This document shows, one piece after another, positions 9,182-18,020 of a DNA stretch of 46,356 nt (its first letter is position 1; each line of letters starts with the position of its first letter). The notes under the pieces were generated by a model that was given only the letters and a program-made list of their open reading frames with translations, was not told the DNA's origin and did no database searches. The translations under genes and the position numbers were made by a program. This DNA is from Pseudomonadales bacterium (GTDB lineage Bacteria; Pseudomonadota; Gammaproteobacteria; Pseudomonadales; Pseudohongiellaceae): contig JAJEGU010000066.1 in NCBI GenBank assembly GCA_022819645.1, positions 1 through 46,356 of the forward strand, written 5' to 3'.

Positions 9182-9751
9182 GTGTCATATACCATTGTTG
9201 ACGGCGTCCTCGGCGGCTGCGAACAAATCGCCTCGCCCAATTGCAGTTCCCGGGACGGGATGGAGATTGAGTTGCTGGTGATTCACAACATCAGTTTGCC
9301 GGCGGGGGAGTTCGGGACGGGTTGCATTGCGGAGTTGTTCACCAATTGCCTGCCGCCGGATGGCCATCCCTCATTTGCGGAGATTGCAAGGCTGCGGGTG
9401 TCGAGCCACTTGTTGATAGACAGGGAAGGCGGGGTGACGCAATTCGTGCCATTCCACATGCAGGCCTGGCATGCGGGGCAGTCAAGTTTTCGGGGGCGGG
9501 AGCGCTGCAACGGATTTTCCATCGGCATTGAGGTTGAAGGCACCGACTTCATGCCATTTACCGATGCCCAGTATGACGCGCTTGCCGGAGTTACCCGGAT
9601 CCTGTTCCGCGCCTATCCGGGCTTGAATGTGGACCGGATTGCGGGGCATAGCGATATCGCGCCGGGCCGCAAGACCGACCCGGGACCGTATTTCGACTGG
9701 CGGCGTTACCGGTCCGCGCTTGCTGAAGTCACCGAAAAAACCAAAACATGA
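9182..9751 (+). CDS. ampD: 1,6-anhydro-N-acetylmuramyl-L-alanine amidase AmpD
   Basis: Cytosolic zinc amidase that cleaves anhydro-muropeptides during peptidoglycan recycling and so lowers AmpR-dependent beta-lactamase induction. I choose the GTG at 9182 (VSYTIVDGVLGG), with GGAG six bases upstream; this gives 189 residues, close to E. coli AmpD (183). An ATG at 9107 in frame would add 25 unmatched residues. Zinc ligands are the His in LLVIHNISLP and the His and Asp of GHSDIAPGRKTDPGP. The segment RERCNGFSIGIEVEGTD is almost the E. coli sequence. Its stop overlaps the ampE start by 4 bases (ATGA), indicating translational coupling. Confidence 0.96.
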   Translation: MSYTIVDGVLGGCEQIASPNCSSRDGMEIELLVIHNISLPAGEFGTGCIAELFTNCLPPDGHPSFAEIARLRVSSHLLIDREGGVTQFVPFHMQAWHAGQSSFRGRERCNGFSIGIEVEGTDFMPFTDAQYDALAGVTRILFRAYPGLNVDRIAGHSDIAPGRKTDPGPYFDWRRYRSALAEVTEKTKT

Positions 9752-10668
9752 AATTTCTTGTCATCCTGATCTGCCTGGCGCTGAACTACTTCTGGCTCAG
9801 GGATTACGACCGTTTCGACGACCGCTGGTTTTTCCGCTTCCGGGAAAATATCGAATCCGCCGCCCGGCGTCTGGCGGGCAATGCCGCAGTGTGGCAGCCC
9901 GCGTTTGCGCTCATTTACGCCTTGCCATTGCTTGTGCTTTTCCTCGCGCTTGAACTGGTTGCCGGTCGCGGCTTCGGCCTGCTGACCATGCTGGTTCACG
10001 TACTGGTGCTGCTGGTGGCGTTCGACCGCACCCAGCCCGGCAAACTGGTCCGGAAATTTCTCGCGATCTGGAGCGAAGGCGATCAGGAAGCCGCGGTCGA
10101 ATTCCTGCGGGGCAACTTTCATGGCGCCCGGGAGCATGAATTCGCCAGTAATGAGGAAGTCGCCCGGTTTTTCCGCAAGCGTCTGGTGTATCGCTCCTTC
10201 GAGCGGATGTTCGTGCAATTTTTCTGGTACCTCGCGGCAGGCCCCTTCGGCGTGATCGTCAGCTATGTCAGCTACCAGTTGCGCGACAGCCACGATGCGG
10301 AAACCCACCCGCGCGTGGTGGAAACCGCCCACATGATCGTGCATCTGCTCGAATGGATCCCCCTGCGGCTTGTGGCCCTGAGCTTTTCCCTTGCCGGGAA
10401 TTTCGTCCATTGCTTCGCCCAATTGCGCAAGTCCTTCTGGGAATTCGGCCAGGGGGTGGACAATGCCGGCCTGCTCTACAGTTTCGCCGGCTTCGCCCTG
10501 TTCGGCGGCATCCCCCGGGAGGAAAGCGAAACCGGAGAACCTGACCAGGACGAAGGCAAATCCCGTCAGGCCCGTGAAATCGAATCCCTGCAAGCCCTTC
10601 TCGAACGCTGCCAACTGCTCTGGCTGGGCCTCCTGGCGCTGTTCACGATCCTTGGCCCGGCATTTTAG
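9748..10668 (+). CDS. ampE: AmpE-family inner-membrane protein
   Basis: Three hundred six residues of the AmpE family, encoded with ampD as in enterobacteria and Pseudomonas. AmpE is an integral membrane protein proposed as a sensor or accessory in beta-lactam signalling; its biochemical activity is not established. Hydrophobic segments are visible at the N-terminus (FLVILICLALNYFWL), around residues 50-90, near FFWYLAAGPFGVIVSYVSY, near the RLVALSFSLAGNFVH stretch and at the C-terminus (LLWLGLLALFTILGPAF). YRSFERMFVQFFWY and the following GPFGVI are family-typical. It is coupled to ampD by ATGA. Neither ampC nor ampR is visible in this window. Confidence 0.88.
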   Translation: MKFLVILICLALNYFWLRDYDRFDDRWFFRFRENIESAARRLAGNAAVWQPAFALIYALPLLVLFLALELVAGRGFGLLTMLVHVLVLLVAFDRTQPGKLVRKFLAIWSEGDQEAAVEFLRGNFHGAREHEFASNEEVARFFRKRLVYRSFERMFVQFFWYLAAGPFGVIVSYVSYQLRDSHDAETHPRVVETAHMIVHLLEWIPLRLVALSFSLAGNFVHCFAQLRKSFWEFGQGVDNAGLLYSFAGFALFGGIPREESETGEPDQDEGKSRQAREIESLQALLERCQLLWLGLLALFTILGPAF

Positions 10669-10903
10669 GCTTCGATCATGGAAAGGTATTGAAATGCCGT
10701 GGAAAATGGCGAGATGCAGCCACACCATCGTTGTAGTATCGGCCCGATTTGGCTCATGTTTTTGCCGGGTTGTTGCCACATTTCATGGTCGAGCCCCTGC
10801 AACTGGTTGAAATGAAACAATTTGAAGCCTGAAATTCAAAGTCTGGATCAGGCGGCAATATGTAATAAAACTACAAAAAGTATAGGGAAAAGTTTCGGCC
10901 AGC

Positions 10904-10932
10904 TTCATTCTTGCCCTCTGATGGGGTATAGT
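10904..10932 (+). promoter_or_regulatory. Sigma70-type promoter upstream of aceE
   Basis: TTCATT (10904-10909), a 17-base spacer and TATAGT (10927-10932) fit a housekeeping promoter with a strong -10 and weak -35. The expected start is near 10939, giving a short leader to the aceE ATG at 10995. The rest of the 10669-10994 gap is AT-rich with no recognisable gene. Confidence 0.5.
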
Positions 10933-10994
10933 CTGTCCGTCTTGTAATTTGCCTACAGAAAATTCCAGCGGGTGGAGCGGAACGGGAATACTTC

Positions 10995-13682
10995 ATGATT
11001 CAGGAGCATGACGCGAATCCGGAAGAAACAAGGGAATGGCTTGACGCATTGCGGGCCGTGACCGACGAATGGGGAAGCGATCGGGCAAACTATCTCATCC
11101 AGCAGCTTTCCAACTGGCTTTCGACCCGCGATGGCAACGGCCACACGGCAACGCTCACCACCCCCTACCGCAACACCATCCCGGTTCAGGATGAAGACCG
11201 CCTTCCCGGCGACCTGTTCATGGAGCGCCGCATCCGCGGCATCGTGCGCTGGAATGCGCTGGCCATGGTCATGCGCGCCAACATGCGCGATGGCAGCCTT
11301 GGCGGCCATTTGTCCACTTTTGCCAGCGCCGCAACCCTCTATGAGGTCGGCTTCAACTACTTTTTCCGGGGTTCCACCGACGATCATCCCGGCGACCTGA
11401 TTTACTATCAGGGCCATTCCTCACCGGGAATCTACGCCCGCTCCTTCCTTGAAGGACGTTTCAGCGAGGCGCAACTCGACAATTTCCGCCGGGAGGTCGA
11501 CGGCAATGGCCTTTCCTCCTATCCCCACCCCTGGCTGATGCCCGATTACTGGCAGTTCCCCACGGTATCCATGGGGCTTGGCCCGATCCAGGCGATCTAC
11601 CAGGCTCATATCATCAAGTATCTGGACAGCCGGGGATTGCTCGAAGCCGGAGATCGCAAGATCTGGGCATTTCTCGGCGACGGCGAAATGGACGAGCCCG
11701 AATCACTCGGCGCCATCAGCAAGGCGGGCAGGGAAAAACTCGACAATCTGATTTTCGTCATCAACTGCAATCTGCAGCGGCTTGACGGCCCGGTGCGGGG
11801 CAATGGCAAGATCATTCAGGAACTCGAATCGGTGTTTCGCGGCGCAGGCTGGCAGGTCATCAAGGTCGTCTGGGGCCGCCACTGGGACGCATTGCTCCAG
11901 GCCGACCACAACGGCGTCCTGCAGCGGCGCATGGACGAAGTCGTCGATGGCGAGTTCCAGAATTACGCCAGCCGCGGCGGCGAATACACCAGGGAACACT
12001 TTTTCGGCAAGGACCCGCGACTGCTGGAAATGGTCAGTCACCTGTCCGACGAGGACATCATGAATCTCAATCGGGGCGGGCACGACCCGTTCAAGGTTTA
12101 CGCCGCATACTCCCGGGCGGTGCAGACCAGGGGCAAACCCACGGTGATTCTCGCCAAGACGGTGAAAGGCTACGCTTTTGGCGCCGCCGCCGAGGCCCAG
12201 AACGCCACCCATTCGGTGAAAAAACTCGACCTCGATTCCCTGCGCAAATTCCGCGACCGCTTCGGCATCCCCATCAGCGATGCGGAACTTGAGAATGTGC
12301 CTTATTACCGCCCCGAGGAAAACAGCCCCGAACTCGCCTACACCCGCAAGATGCGCAAGAACCTCGGCGGCCCGGTGCCCCAGCGCAGAACCGAAGCCAG
12401 GGCCATGGCGGTTCCCGGGCTGGATATCTTCGCCACCCAGCTCAAGAGCAGCGGCAAACGGGAACTCTCCACCACCATGGCTTTTGTCCGCATGCTGAGC
12501 GCGCTCTGCAAGGACAGGCAGATCGGCGAGCGCGTGGTGCCCATTATCCCCGACGAGGCGCGCACCTTCGGCATGGAAGGCATGTTTCGCCAGTTGGGGA
12601 TTTATTCCTCGGTGGGCCAGCTTTACGACCCGGCGGATTCCCAGCAGGTGATGTTCTACCATGAAGACAAGAAGGGGCAGATGCTCGAGGAAGGCATTAC
12701 CGAAGCCGGCTCCTTCTCGGCCTGGCTTGCCGCCGCAACCTCTTACAGCACCAACGACTTCCCCCTGATCCCCTTTTATATCTACTATTCCATGTTCGGC
12801 TTCCAGCGCGTGGGGGACCTGTGCTGGGCGGCGGGGGACAGCCAGGCCCGGGGGTTTCTCATCGGCGCCACCGCCGGCCGCACCACCCTCAATGGCGAGG
12901 GATTGCAGCACCAGGACGGCCACAGCCATCTGCTCGCCGGCACGATTCCCAATTGCGTCAGTTACGACCCGGCCTACGCCTGTGAACTCGCCGTCATCAT
13001 CCAGGATGGCCTGCGCCGCATGTACCAGGACCGCGAGCATATCTATTACTACATCACCGCGATGAACGAAAACTACCAGCAGCCCGCGCTCATCGAAGGC
13101 AGCGAGGAAGGCATCATCCGCGGCATGTACCTGCTTGAGGACAGCGAGGCGCCAGACTACCGGCTTTCCGGCAAGGCCGCCGCGGATTTCCGCCTGCGCC
13201 TGCTGGGCAGCGGCGCGATATTGCGCGAAGTGCGCAAGGCGGCGGCAATCCTGCGCAAGAATTACCGGATTCCGGTGGATGTCTGGAGCGTCACCAGTTT
13301 TGGCGAACTGCGCCGGAACGCCCTGGCGGTAAATCGCCGTAATCTGCTAGGGGCCGAAGGCGAGGCGGAACAGGCCTGGGTCACCAGCCAGCTTGCCGAT
13401 CGGAAAGGCCCGGTGATTGCCGCCACCGATCACATGAAGCTGCATTCCGACCAGATTCGCGAATTCGTTCCCGATCGTTTCCGGGTGCTGGGAACCGACG
13501 GTTTCGGCCGCAGCGACAGCCGTGAGAAACTGCGGGAGCATTTCGAGGTGGACCATGCCTGGATCGTACTCGCGGCGCTGACCGAATTGCGCGATAAAGA
13601 CATCGTCGACAATGCCGAAATCAGGAAATGGATGAAGAAAGCCGGTATCGATCCGGACAAACCGAATCCACTGGACCATTGA
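10995..13682 (+). CDS. aceE: Pyruvate dehydrogenase E1 component, homodimeric
   Basis: Thiamine diphosphate enzyme decarboxylating pyruvate and acetylating the lipoyl group of AceF in the pyruvate dehydrogenase complex. The 895-residue length matches the gammaproteobacterial homodimeric E1 (about 887 in E. coli). The N-terminus has the AceF-binding pattern (EETREWLDALRAVTDEWG). The thiamine-binding motif starts at FLGDGEMDEPES and ends about 30 residues later in the NCNLQRLDGPVRGN region. Further family motifs are YYQGHSSPGIYARSFLEGR and GLQHQDGHSHLLAG. It is followed by aceF after 40 bases. No lpd (E3) gene is adjacent, so E3 must be encoded elsewhere. Confidence 0.97.
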   Translation: MIQEHDANPEETREWLDALRAVTDEWGSDRANYLIQQLSNWLSTRDGNGHTATLTTPYRNTIPVQDEDRLPGDLFMERRIRGIVRWNALAMVMRANMRDGSLGGHLSTFASAATLYEVGFNYFFRGSTDDHPGDLIYYQGHSSPGIYARSFLEGRFSEAQLDNFRREVDGNGLSSYPHPWLMPDYWQFPTVSMGLGPIQAIYQAHIIKYLDSRGLLEAGDRKIWAFLGDGEMDEPESLGAISKAGREKLDNLIFVINCNLQRLDGPVRGNGKIIQELESVFRGAGWQVIKVVWGRHWDALLQADHNGVLQRRMDEVVDGEFQNYASRGGEYTREHFFGKDPRLLEMVSHLSDEDIMNLNRGGHDPFKVYAAYSRAVQTRGKPTVILAKTVKGYAFGAAAEAQNATHSVKKLDLDSLRKFRDRFGIPISDAELENVPYYRPEENSPELAYTRKMRKNLGGPVPQRRTEARAMAVPGLDIFATQLKSSGKRELSTTMAFVRMLSALCKDRQIGERVVPIIPDEARTFGMEGMFRQLGIYSSVGQLYDPADSQQVMFYHEDKKGQMLEEGITEAGSFSAWLAAATSYSTNDFPLIPFYIYYSMFGFQRVGDLCWAAGDSQARGFLIGATAGRTTLNGEGLQHQDGHSHLLAGTIPNCVSYDPAYACELAVIIQDGLRRMYQDREHIYYYITAMNENYQQPALIEGSEEGIIRGMYLLEDSEAPDYRLSGKAAADFRLRLLGSGAILREVRKAAAILRKNYRIPVDVWSVTSFGELRRNALAVNRRNLLGAEGEAEQAWVTSQLADRKGPVIAATDHMKLHSDQIREFVPDRFRVLGTDGFGRSDSREKLREHFEVDHAWIVLAALTELRDKDIVDNAEIRKWMKKAGIDPDKPNPLDH

Positions 13683-13722
13683 CTGTCTGATCCGACAGCA
13701 CAGCAGACGAGGCGCGACAAAA

Positions 13723-15417
13723 TTGGCCACGGAAATCATCAAGGTACCCGAACTCGGCGACGCGGGCGATGTGGAAGTCATCGAGATTCCCGTTTCCCTG
13801 GGCCAGGAAGTGGCTGAGAACGATTCGCTGCTCGTGCTCGAAAGCGACAAGGCCGCCATGGAAATCCCCGCTCCCAGGGCCGGCGTGGTCAAGAGCATCG
13901 TCGTCAATCTCGGTGACCAGGTGACTACCGGCGCCGAAATTCTGACGCTTGAAGTCAGCGAGGAAGACGCTCCGGCCGAGGAGGACACAGCCCCGCCGGC
14001 AGCGGCTTTGCCAGAGGCGGCGTCTGAACCATCCGCCCCTGAAGCGCCAGATTCGAAACCAGGTGAAGCCGCCCGGATAGCGAAGCCGGGCGCTGATCCC
14101 GAATCCGAAGCCGGCGCTCCCCGCCAGGTCATCGAAGTCGCCATTCCCGACATCGGTACCGAGGATGAGGTCGAGGTCATTGAAATCCATGTCCAGCCAG
14201 GCGCCGCGGTTGCCGTGGACGAGCCCCTGCTGACCCTTGAATCCGACAAGGCCGCCATGGATGTGCCGTCGCCCCGGGCCGGAGTCATCGAAGCCCTGCT
14301 CGTGGACGTGGGCGCGAAAGTCAGGGTCGGATCGCTCATCCTGCGATTGCAAATCGAAGCGGAAGCGGCGCCGGAACCTGAACCGGAGCCAGAGCCAGAG
14401 CGAAAGTCAGGACCGGAAGCTCAATCCGCCCCGCCAGCCACAACCGAACCGCAAGCAACCGCATCTGCGACTGCCCACCGGTCCCCCGTAGCGGAAACCG
14501 CCGGCAAAGCCGCCGCGCCAGGCGCCAATATCTACGCCGGTCCGGCGGTGCGCAAGCTCGCCAGGGAACTCGGCGTCGACCTGACCCGCATCGAAGGCAG
14601 CGGCGCCCGGGGCCGAATCGTCAGGGAAGACGTCCACGAATTCGTCAAGCGCAGCCTGCGGGAACCCGCCACAGGCGCCGTTCCCGCAGGCGCGGCGCCC
14701 GATGTGGATTTTGCGCGTTTCGGCGAAATCGAGCAGGCGCCGCGCTCCAAACTCGCCAGGGTCACCGCCGCCAACATGCACCGGAGCTGGCTCGCCGTGC
14801 CGCACGTGGCGCAGTTCGAGGAAGCCGACGTCACCGAACTCGAACAATTCCGCGCCGGCCTCAAATCCGAAGCCGAACGCCGCGGCCTGAAACTCACTCC
14901 GCTGCCATTCCTGCTCAAGGCCTGCGCCCGCTGCCTGATCGAATTCCCGCAGTTCAATGTTTCCCTGCATTCTTCCGGCGAATACGCCATCCGGAAGAAG
15001 TACGTCCATGTCGGCGTTGCCGTGGCCACCGAGGCCGGACTCGTGGTGCCCGTCATCCGCGATGTGGACCGCAAGAACATCTGGCAACTCGCTGAAGAAG
15101 TCGCCACCGCCTCCGCCAGGGCCCGGGACCGCAAACTCACCCCGGAAGACATGCAAGGCGCCTGCTTCACCGTCTCCAGTCTTGGCGCCATCGGCGGCAC
15201 GGGTTTCATCCCCATCGTCAACGCCCCGGAAGTCGCCATCCTCGGCGTCGCCCGCACCGCCGTCAAACCCGTCTGGAACGGCACCGAATTCATCCCCCGC
15301 ACCATGCTCCCGCTTACCCTCAGCTACGACCACAAGGCCGTCAACGGAGTGGACGGCGCCCGATTCACCACCCACCTCTCCACCCTCCTCGCAGACATCA
15401 GAAACCTGCTGCTGTAG
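13723..15417 (+). CDS. aceF: Dihydrolipoyllysine acetyltransferase (PDH E2)
   Basis: Core acetyltransferase of the pyruvate dehydrogenase complex, 564 residues. The start is TTG (LATEIIKVPELGD), preceded by a purine-rich GACGAGG; no nearby ATG gives the conserved N-terminus. Two lipoyl domains carry lysines in ESDKAAME (K43) and ESDKAAMD (K177), separated and followed by Ala/Pro/Glu linkers. The E3/E1-binding domain begins at YAGPAVRKLARELGVDLTRI (about 272-310). The catalytic domain ends in LSYDHKAVNGVDGARF, with the catalytic His and an Asn where some E2s have Asp; Asn also occurs in Azotobacter/Pseudomonas-type E2. Coexpressed with aceE. A large cruciform repeat follows the stop. Confidence 0.95.
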   Translation: MATEIIKVPELGDAGDVEVIEIPVSLGQEVAENDSLLVLESDKAAMEIPAPRAGVVKSIVVNLGDQVTTGAEILTLEVSEEDAPAEEDTAPPAAALPEAASEPSAPEAPDSKPGEAARIAKPGADPESEAGAPRQVIEVAIPDIGTEDEVEVIEIHVQPGAAVAVDEPLLTLESDKAAMDVPSPRAGVIEALLVDVGAKVRVGSLILRLQIEAEAAPEPEPEPEPERKSGPEAQSAPPATTEPQATASATAHRSPVAETAGKAAAPGANIYAGPAVRKLARELGVDLTRIEGSGARGRIVREDVHEFVKRSLREPATGAVPAGAAPDVDFARFGEIEQAPRSKLARVTAANMHRSWLAVPHVAQFEEADVTELEQFRAGLKSEAERRGLKLTPLPFLLKACARCLIEFPQFNVSLHSSGEYAIRKKYVHVGVAVATEAGLVVPVIRDVDRKNIWQLAEEVATASARARDRKLTPEDMQGACFTVSSLGAIGGTGFIPIVNAPEVAILGVARTAVKPVWNGTEFIPRTMLPLTLSYDHKAVNGVDGARFTTHLSTLLADIRNLLL

Positions 15418-15470
15418 TTCTCGGTGGCAGCCAGCCATCGTGACCACCGCCCCGGATTGCCGCAAGCTGT

Positions 15471-15567
15471 TGTCGATTTCGCATATCAGGCGGCATGCGA
15501 GGCTGGAAGCCGGACCTGAGCCTGCATGGACGTATTTACGGCGTTCGCCTGATATGCGAAATCGACA
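15471..15567. repeat. 97-bp inverted repeat (cruciform) after aceF
   Basis: Perfect 22-bp arms at 15471-15492 (starts TGTCGATTTCGCATATCAGG) and 15546-15567, with a 53-base centre. Inside, CATGCGAGGCT and AGCCTGCATG form a second, slightly imperfect stem, so the whole unit can fold as a long branched hairpin. It lies between the aceF stop and yajQ. It could be a transcript-stabilising or terminating structure, or a non-autonomous mobile unit. No other copy was seen in this window. Confidence 0.8.
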
Positions 15568-15667
15568 GCGGCGAAGCTTTCGGAAAAACAGGAAACCAGG
15601 CAACTGACATCAATTCACTCCGATTTGCTAGACTTCACGTTCCTGAGCAACAACCCCGGATACACCG

Positions 15668-16153
15668 ATGCCCTCATTCGATATCGTTTCTGAAGTCGAC
15701 ATGCACGAAGTCGGCAATGCCCTCGACCAGGCCAAGCGCGAAACCGGCAACCGTTTCGACTTCAAGGGCGTCAACGCCAGTTTCGAACTCGCCGGCAAGG
15801 ACGCCATCGAAGTCAGGGCCGAAGCCGAATTCCAGATTCACCAGATGCTCGATATCCTCCGCGGCAAGCTCGTCAAACGCGGCGTGGACACCCGCAGCTT
15901 CAGCGAGGGCAGCGTCGAAATCAGCGGCGGCAGCGCCAGCATGGCGCTGGCCATCCGCCAGGGAATCGAGTCCGATCTTGCCCGGGAAATCATCAAACTT
16001 GTCAAAACCGCCAAACTCAAGGTGCAGGCATCGATCCAGGGCGGCCAGGTGCGGGTTTCGGGCAAGAAGCGCGATGACTTGCAGAGCGTGATCGCCCTGG
16101 TCAAGGAGGCAAAACCCGACCTGCCCCTGCAATACGTCAATTTCAGAGACTGA
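15668..16153 (+). CDS. yajQ: YajQ-family nucleotide-binding protein
   Basis: One hundred sixty-one residues, the standard YajQ length. The opening MPSFDIVSEVDMHEVGNALD and the following FDFKG segment are the family signature, and the C-terminal DLPLQYVNFRD is typical. The fold is two ferredoxin-like domains. Members bind nucleotides or RNA, and some (Xanthomonas, Pseudomonas) bind cyclic di-GMP and act as transcriptional co-regulators. Which ligand applies here cannot be told from sequence. It is followed 32 bases later by ampG on the same strand. Confidence 0.94.
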   Translation: MPSFDIVSEVDMHEVGNALDQAKRETGNRFDFKGVNASFELAGKDAIEVRAEAEFQIHQMLDILRGKLVKRGVDTRSFSEGSVEISGGSASMALAIRQGIESDLAREIIKLVKTAKLKVQASIQGGQVRVSGKKRDDLQSVIALVKEAKPDLPLQYVNFRD

Positions 16154-16185
16154 TACCCCCACCGGCGGGGCGCGACGGGAGTGAC

Positions 16186-17541
16186 ATGCAGCCCCAGCCT
16201 GTGAACTTTCTCAAGTCACTTTCCGACCGCCGCCTGCTGGTGGCCTTTCTCATCGGCATTTCCAGCGGCTTTCCCTGGGTGTTGCACGGTTCGGTGCTGA
16301 CCCTGTGGATGCAGGCGGAAGGGCTTTCCCGCAGCGCCATCGGCTATATCGGCATCGTCACGACGATTTACGCCTTCAACTGGATCTGGGCGCCGCTCAT
16401 CGACCAGTTCCGGATTCCCCTGCTGCACCGGCTGTTCGGCCAGCACCGTTCCTGGATCCTGTTCTGTCAGGCCCTGCTGATCGCATTCATGTGGCTGATC
16501 AGCGGCACGGACCCGGTGGACAACCTGCTCCTCGTCGGCCTGTACGCCCTGGGAATCTCCTCGGTTTCCGCGACCCAGGACGTGGCCATCGACGCCTACC
16601 GGGTCAAGCTGTTTTCCCGGGAAGAGATGGACGAGAAAATCCCCTGGGCCTCGGCCCTGGCCGGGGCGGGCTGGCAAACCGGATTCACCTTTCTCGGCGG
16701 CACCCTGGCGCTGCTGCTCGGCGGCGAAACCTTCGGTTTCAGTTGGCCCGAAGTGTACCGGTTGCTGATCGGGTTCATGTTGGCGCTGATGCTGATCGTC
16801 GCGCTGTCGCCGTCCACCCGGGAGGATCCGCAGCGGCAGTCTGCGGAGCCGAGCGGCCGGGCAGGGGGAATGCCGGGCCGACCGGCCCGGTGGCTGCATG
16901 CAACCGTGGTGGTCCCCTTCGCCGAATTCTTCCAGCGCTGCGGCCTGCAACTCGCCGCGGGAATCCTGCTGTTCCTGTTCAGTTTCCGCCTCGGCGAGGC
17001 CATGCTCGGGCGCATGTCGCTGGTGTTTTACGTGGAACTGGGATTCAGCAATGATGAAATCGCCCTGTACCGCAATTTGCTTGGCGGCGGGGCCACCATC
17101 GTTTTTTCCCTTATCGGCGCTTTCATCAATACCCGGTTCGGCATCATCCGGGGCATGCTGGTGGGCGGCATCGCCATGGCTTCGAGCAATCTGCTCTATG
17201 CCGTCATGGCGCAAACCGGCCCCGAACCCTGGCTGTTCGTGCTGACCCTGATCGTCGACAATTTCACCACGGCCTTCGCCACGGTCTGTGCGATCTCCTT
17301 CATTTCCTATTTCGCCAGCCGCACCTATACCGGCACCCAGTTCGCCCTGATGACTTCGATTTCCAATTTCGGCCGCACCACCCTGGCGGCCGGAAGCGGA
17401 GCGATTGTCGACGGCCTCGGAGGCAACTGGGCGCTGTTCTTCGTGATGACTGCCCTGATGGTGATTCCGGCGCTGCTGATCCTGTTGTGGATGTCCAGAA
17501 TGCTGGAAAACCACAAGACCGGGGAGGGCGCAAGCGCGTAG
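16186..17541 (+). CDS. ampG: AmpG-like muropeptide permease (MFS)
   Basis: Inner-membrane transporter predicted to import GlcNAc-anhydroMurNAc and its peptides for recycling; AmpD, also encoded here, acts on the imported product. The 451 residues contain about twelve hydrophobic segments. The N-terminal region (SSGFPWVLHGSVLTLWMQAE, then GYIGI) and SATQDVAIDAYRVKLFSREE are characteristic of AmpG. A hydrophilic central loop (about residues 210-235, STREDPQRQSAEPSGRAGG) separates the two six-helix halves. The start is ATG with CGGGAGTG upstream. It is separated from ampDE by the aceEF operon and is followed by palindromic repeats. Confidence 0.9.
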   Translation: MQPQPVNFLKSLSDRRLLVAFLIGISSGFPWVLHGSVLTLWMQAEGLSRSAIGYIGIVTTIYAFNWIWAPLIDQFRIPLLHRLFGQHRSWILFCQALLIAFMWLISGTDPVDNLLLVGLYALGISSVSATQDVAIDAYRVKLFSREEMDEKIPWASALAGAGWQTGFTFLGGTLALLLGGETFGFSWPEVYRLLIGFMLALMLIVALSPSTREDPQRQSAEPSGRAGGMPGRPARWLHATVVVPFAEFFQRCGLQLAAGILLFLFSFRLGEAMLGRMSLVFYVELGFSNDEIALYRNLLGGGATIVFSLIGAFINTRFGIIRGMLVGGIAMASSNLLYAVMAQTGPEPWLFVLTLIVDNFTTAFATVCAISFISYFASRTYTGTQFALMTSISNFGRTTLAAGSGAIVDGLGGNWALFFVMTALMVIPALLILLWMSRMLENHKTGEGASA

Positions 17542-17560
17542 CGAAGCGCCTCTCTTCCTC

Positions 17561-17676
17561 GTCATTCCGCGCGCAGCGAATCTTCCATTCCCGTCATTCC
17601 GCGCGCAGCGAAGCGGAGTCGCGGAATCTCCCCGGGAGGCCACTGCATGAGATTCTGCGACTGTGCGCAGAATGAC
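17561..17676. repeat. REP/ERIC-like palindromic repeat, partly duplicated copy
   Basis: Two successive left arms (GTCATTCCGCGCGCAGCGAA at 17561 and again from 17593) are followed by GGCCACTGCATGAGATTCTG and a right arm ending GCGCAGAATGAC. The element lies between convergent ampG and the ATL gene, a common place for such repeats. Confidence 0.75.
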
Positions 17677-17687
17677 AGGGGGTCTCA

Positions 17688-17993
17688 CTACACCCGCCAA
17701 AGATACCGCCGCGGGATACGATCATTCTCGAACGACACGCCCTCGGCTTCCAGCCGCCGCCGCTGCAGGCGATAGCGACCGCTTCCGGCGGGAAAGGACA
17801 GCCGCCGGCGACTGTTGATTACCCGGTGCCAGGGCAATCGGGTATCCGCGGGAAGCCGGCTCAGCACATGGCCCACGAGGCGGGCGCGCCCGGGCAGGCC
17901 CGCAAACTCGGCAACCTGGCCATAGGTGGCGACGAACCCACTCGGAATCCGCGCCACGGTATGCCATATTCTTTGCTGGTTTTCCGTCATCAT
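17688..17993 (-). CDS. Alkyltransferase-like (ATL) DNA-repair protein, MGMT homologue
   Basis: About 101 residues with the C-terminal DNA-binding domain of O6-alkylguanine-DNA alkyltransferases. The active-site PCHRV is replaced by PWHRV (residues 54-58), the hallmark of ATL proteins, which bind O6-alkylguanine without removing the alkyl group and recruit nucleotide excision repair. uvrA, the excision-repair damage sensor, is also in this window, though not adjacent. The helix-turn-helix region is VATYGQVAEFAGLPGRARLV. The start is ATG 17993 or the next codon (MMTENQQ); a longer frame upstream would overlap fxsA. Divergent from fxsA with 27 bases between starts. Confidence 0.88.
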   Translation of the reverse strand: MMTENQQRIWHTVARIPSGFVATYGQVAEFAGLPGRARLVGHVLSRLPADTRLPWHRVINSRRRLSFPAGSGRYRLQRRRLEAEGVSFENDRIPRRYLWRV

Positions 17994-18020
17994 ATCCCGT
18001 TCCCGGAGGAAAGGTAGCCC

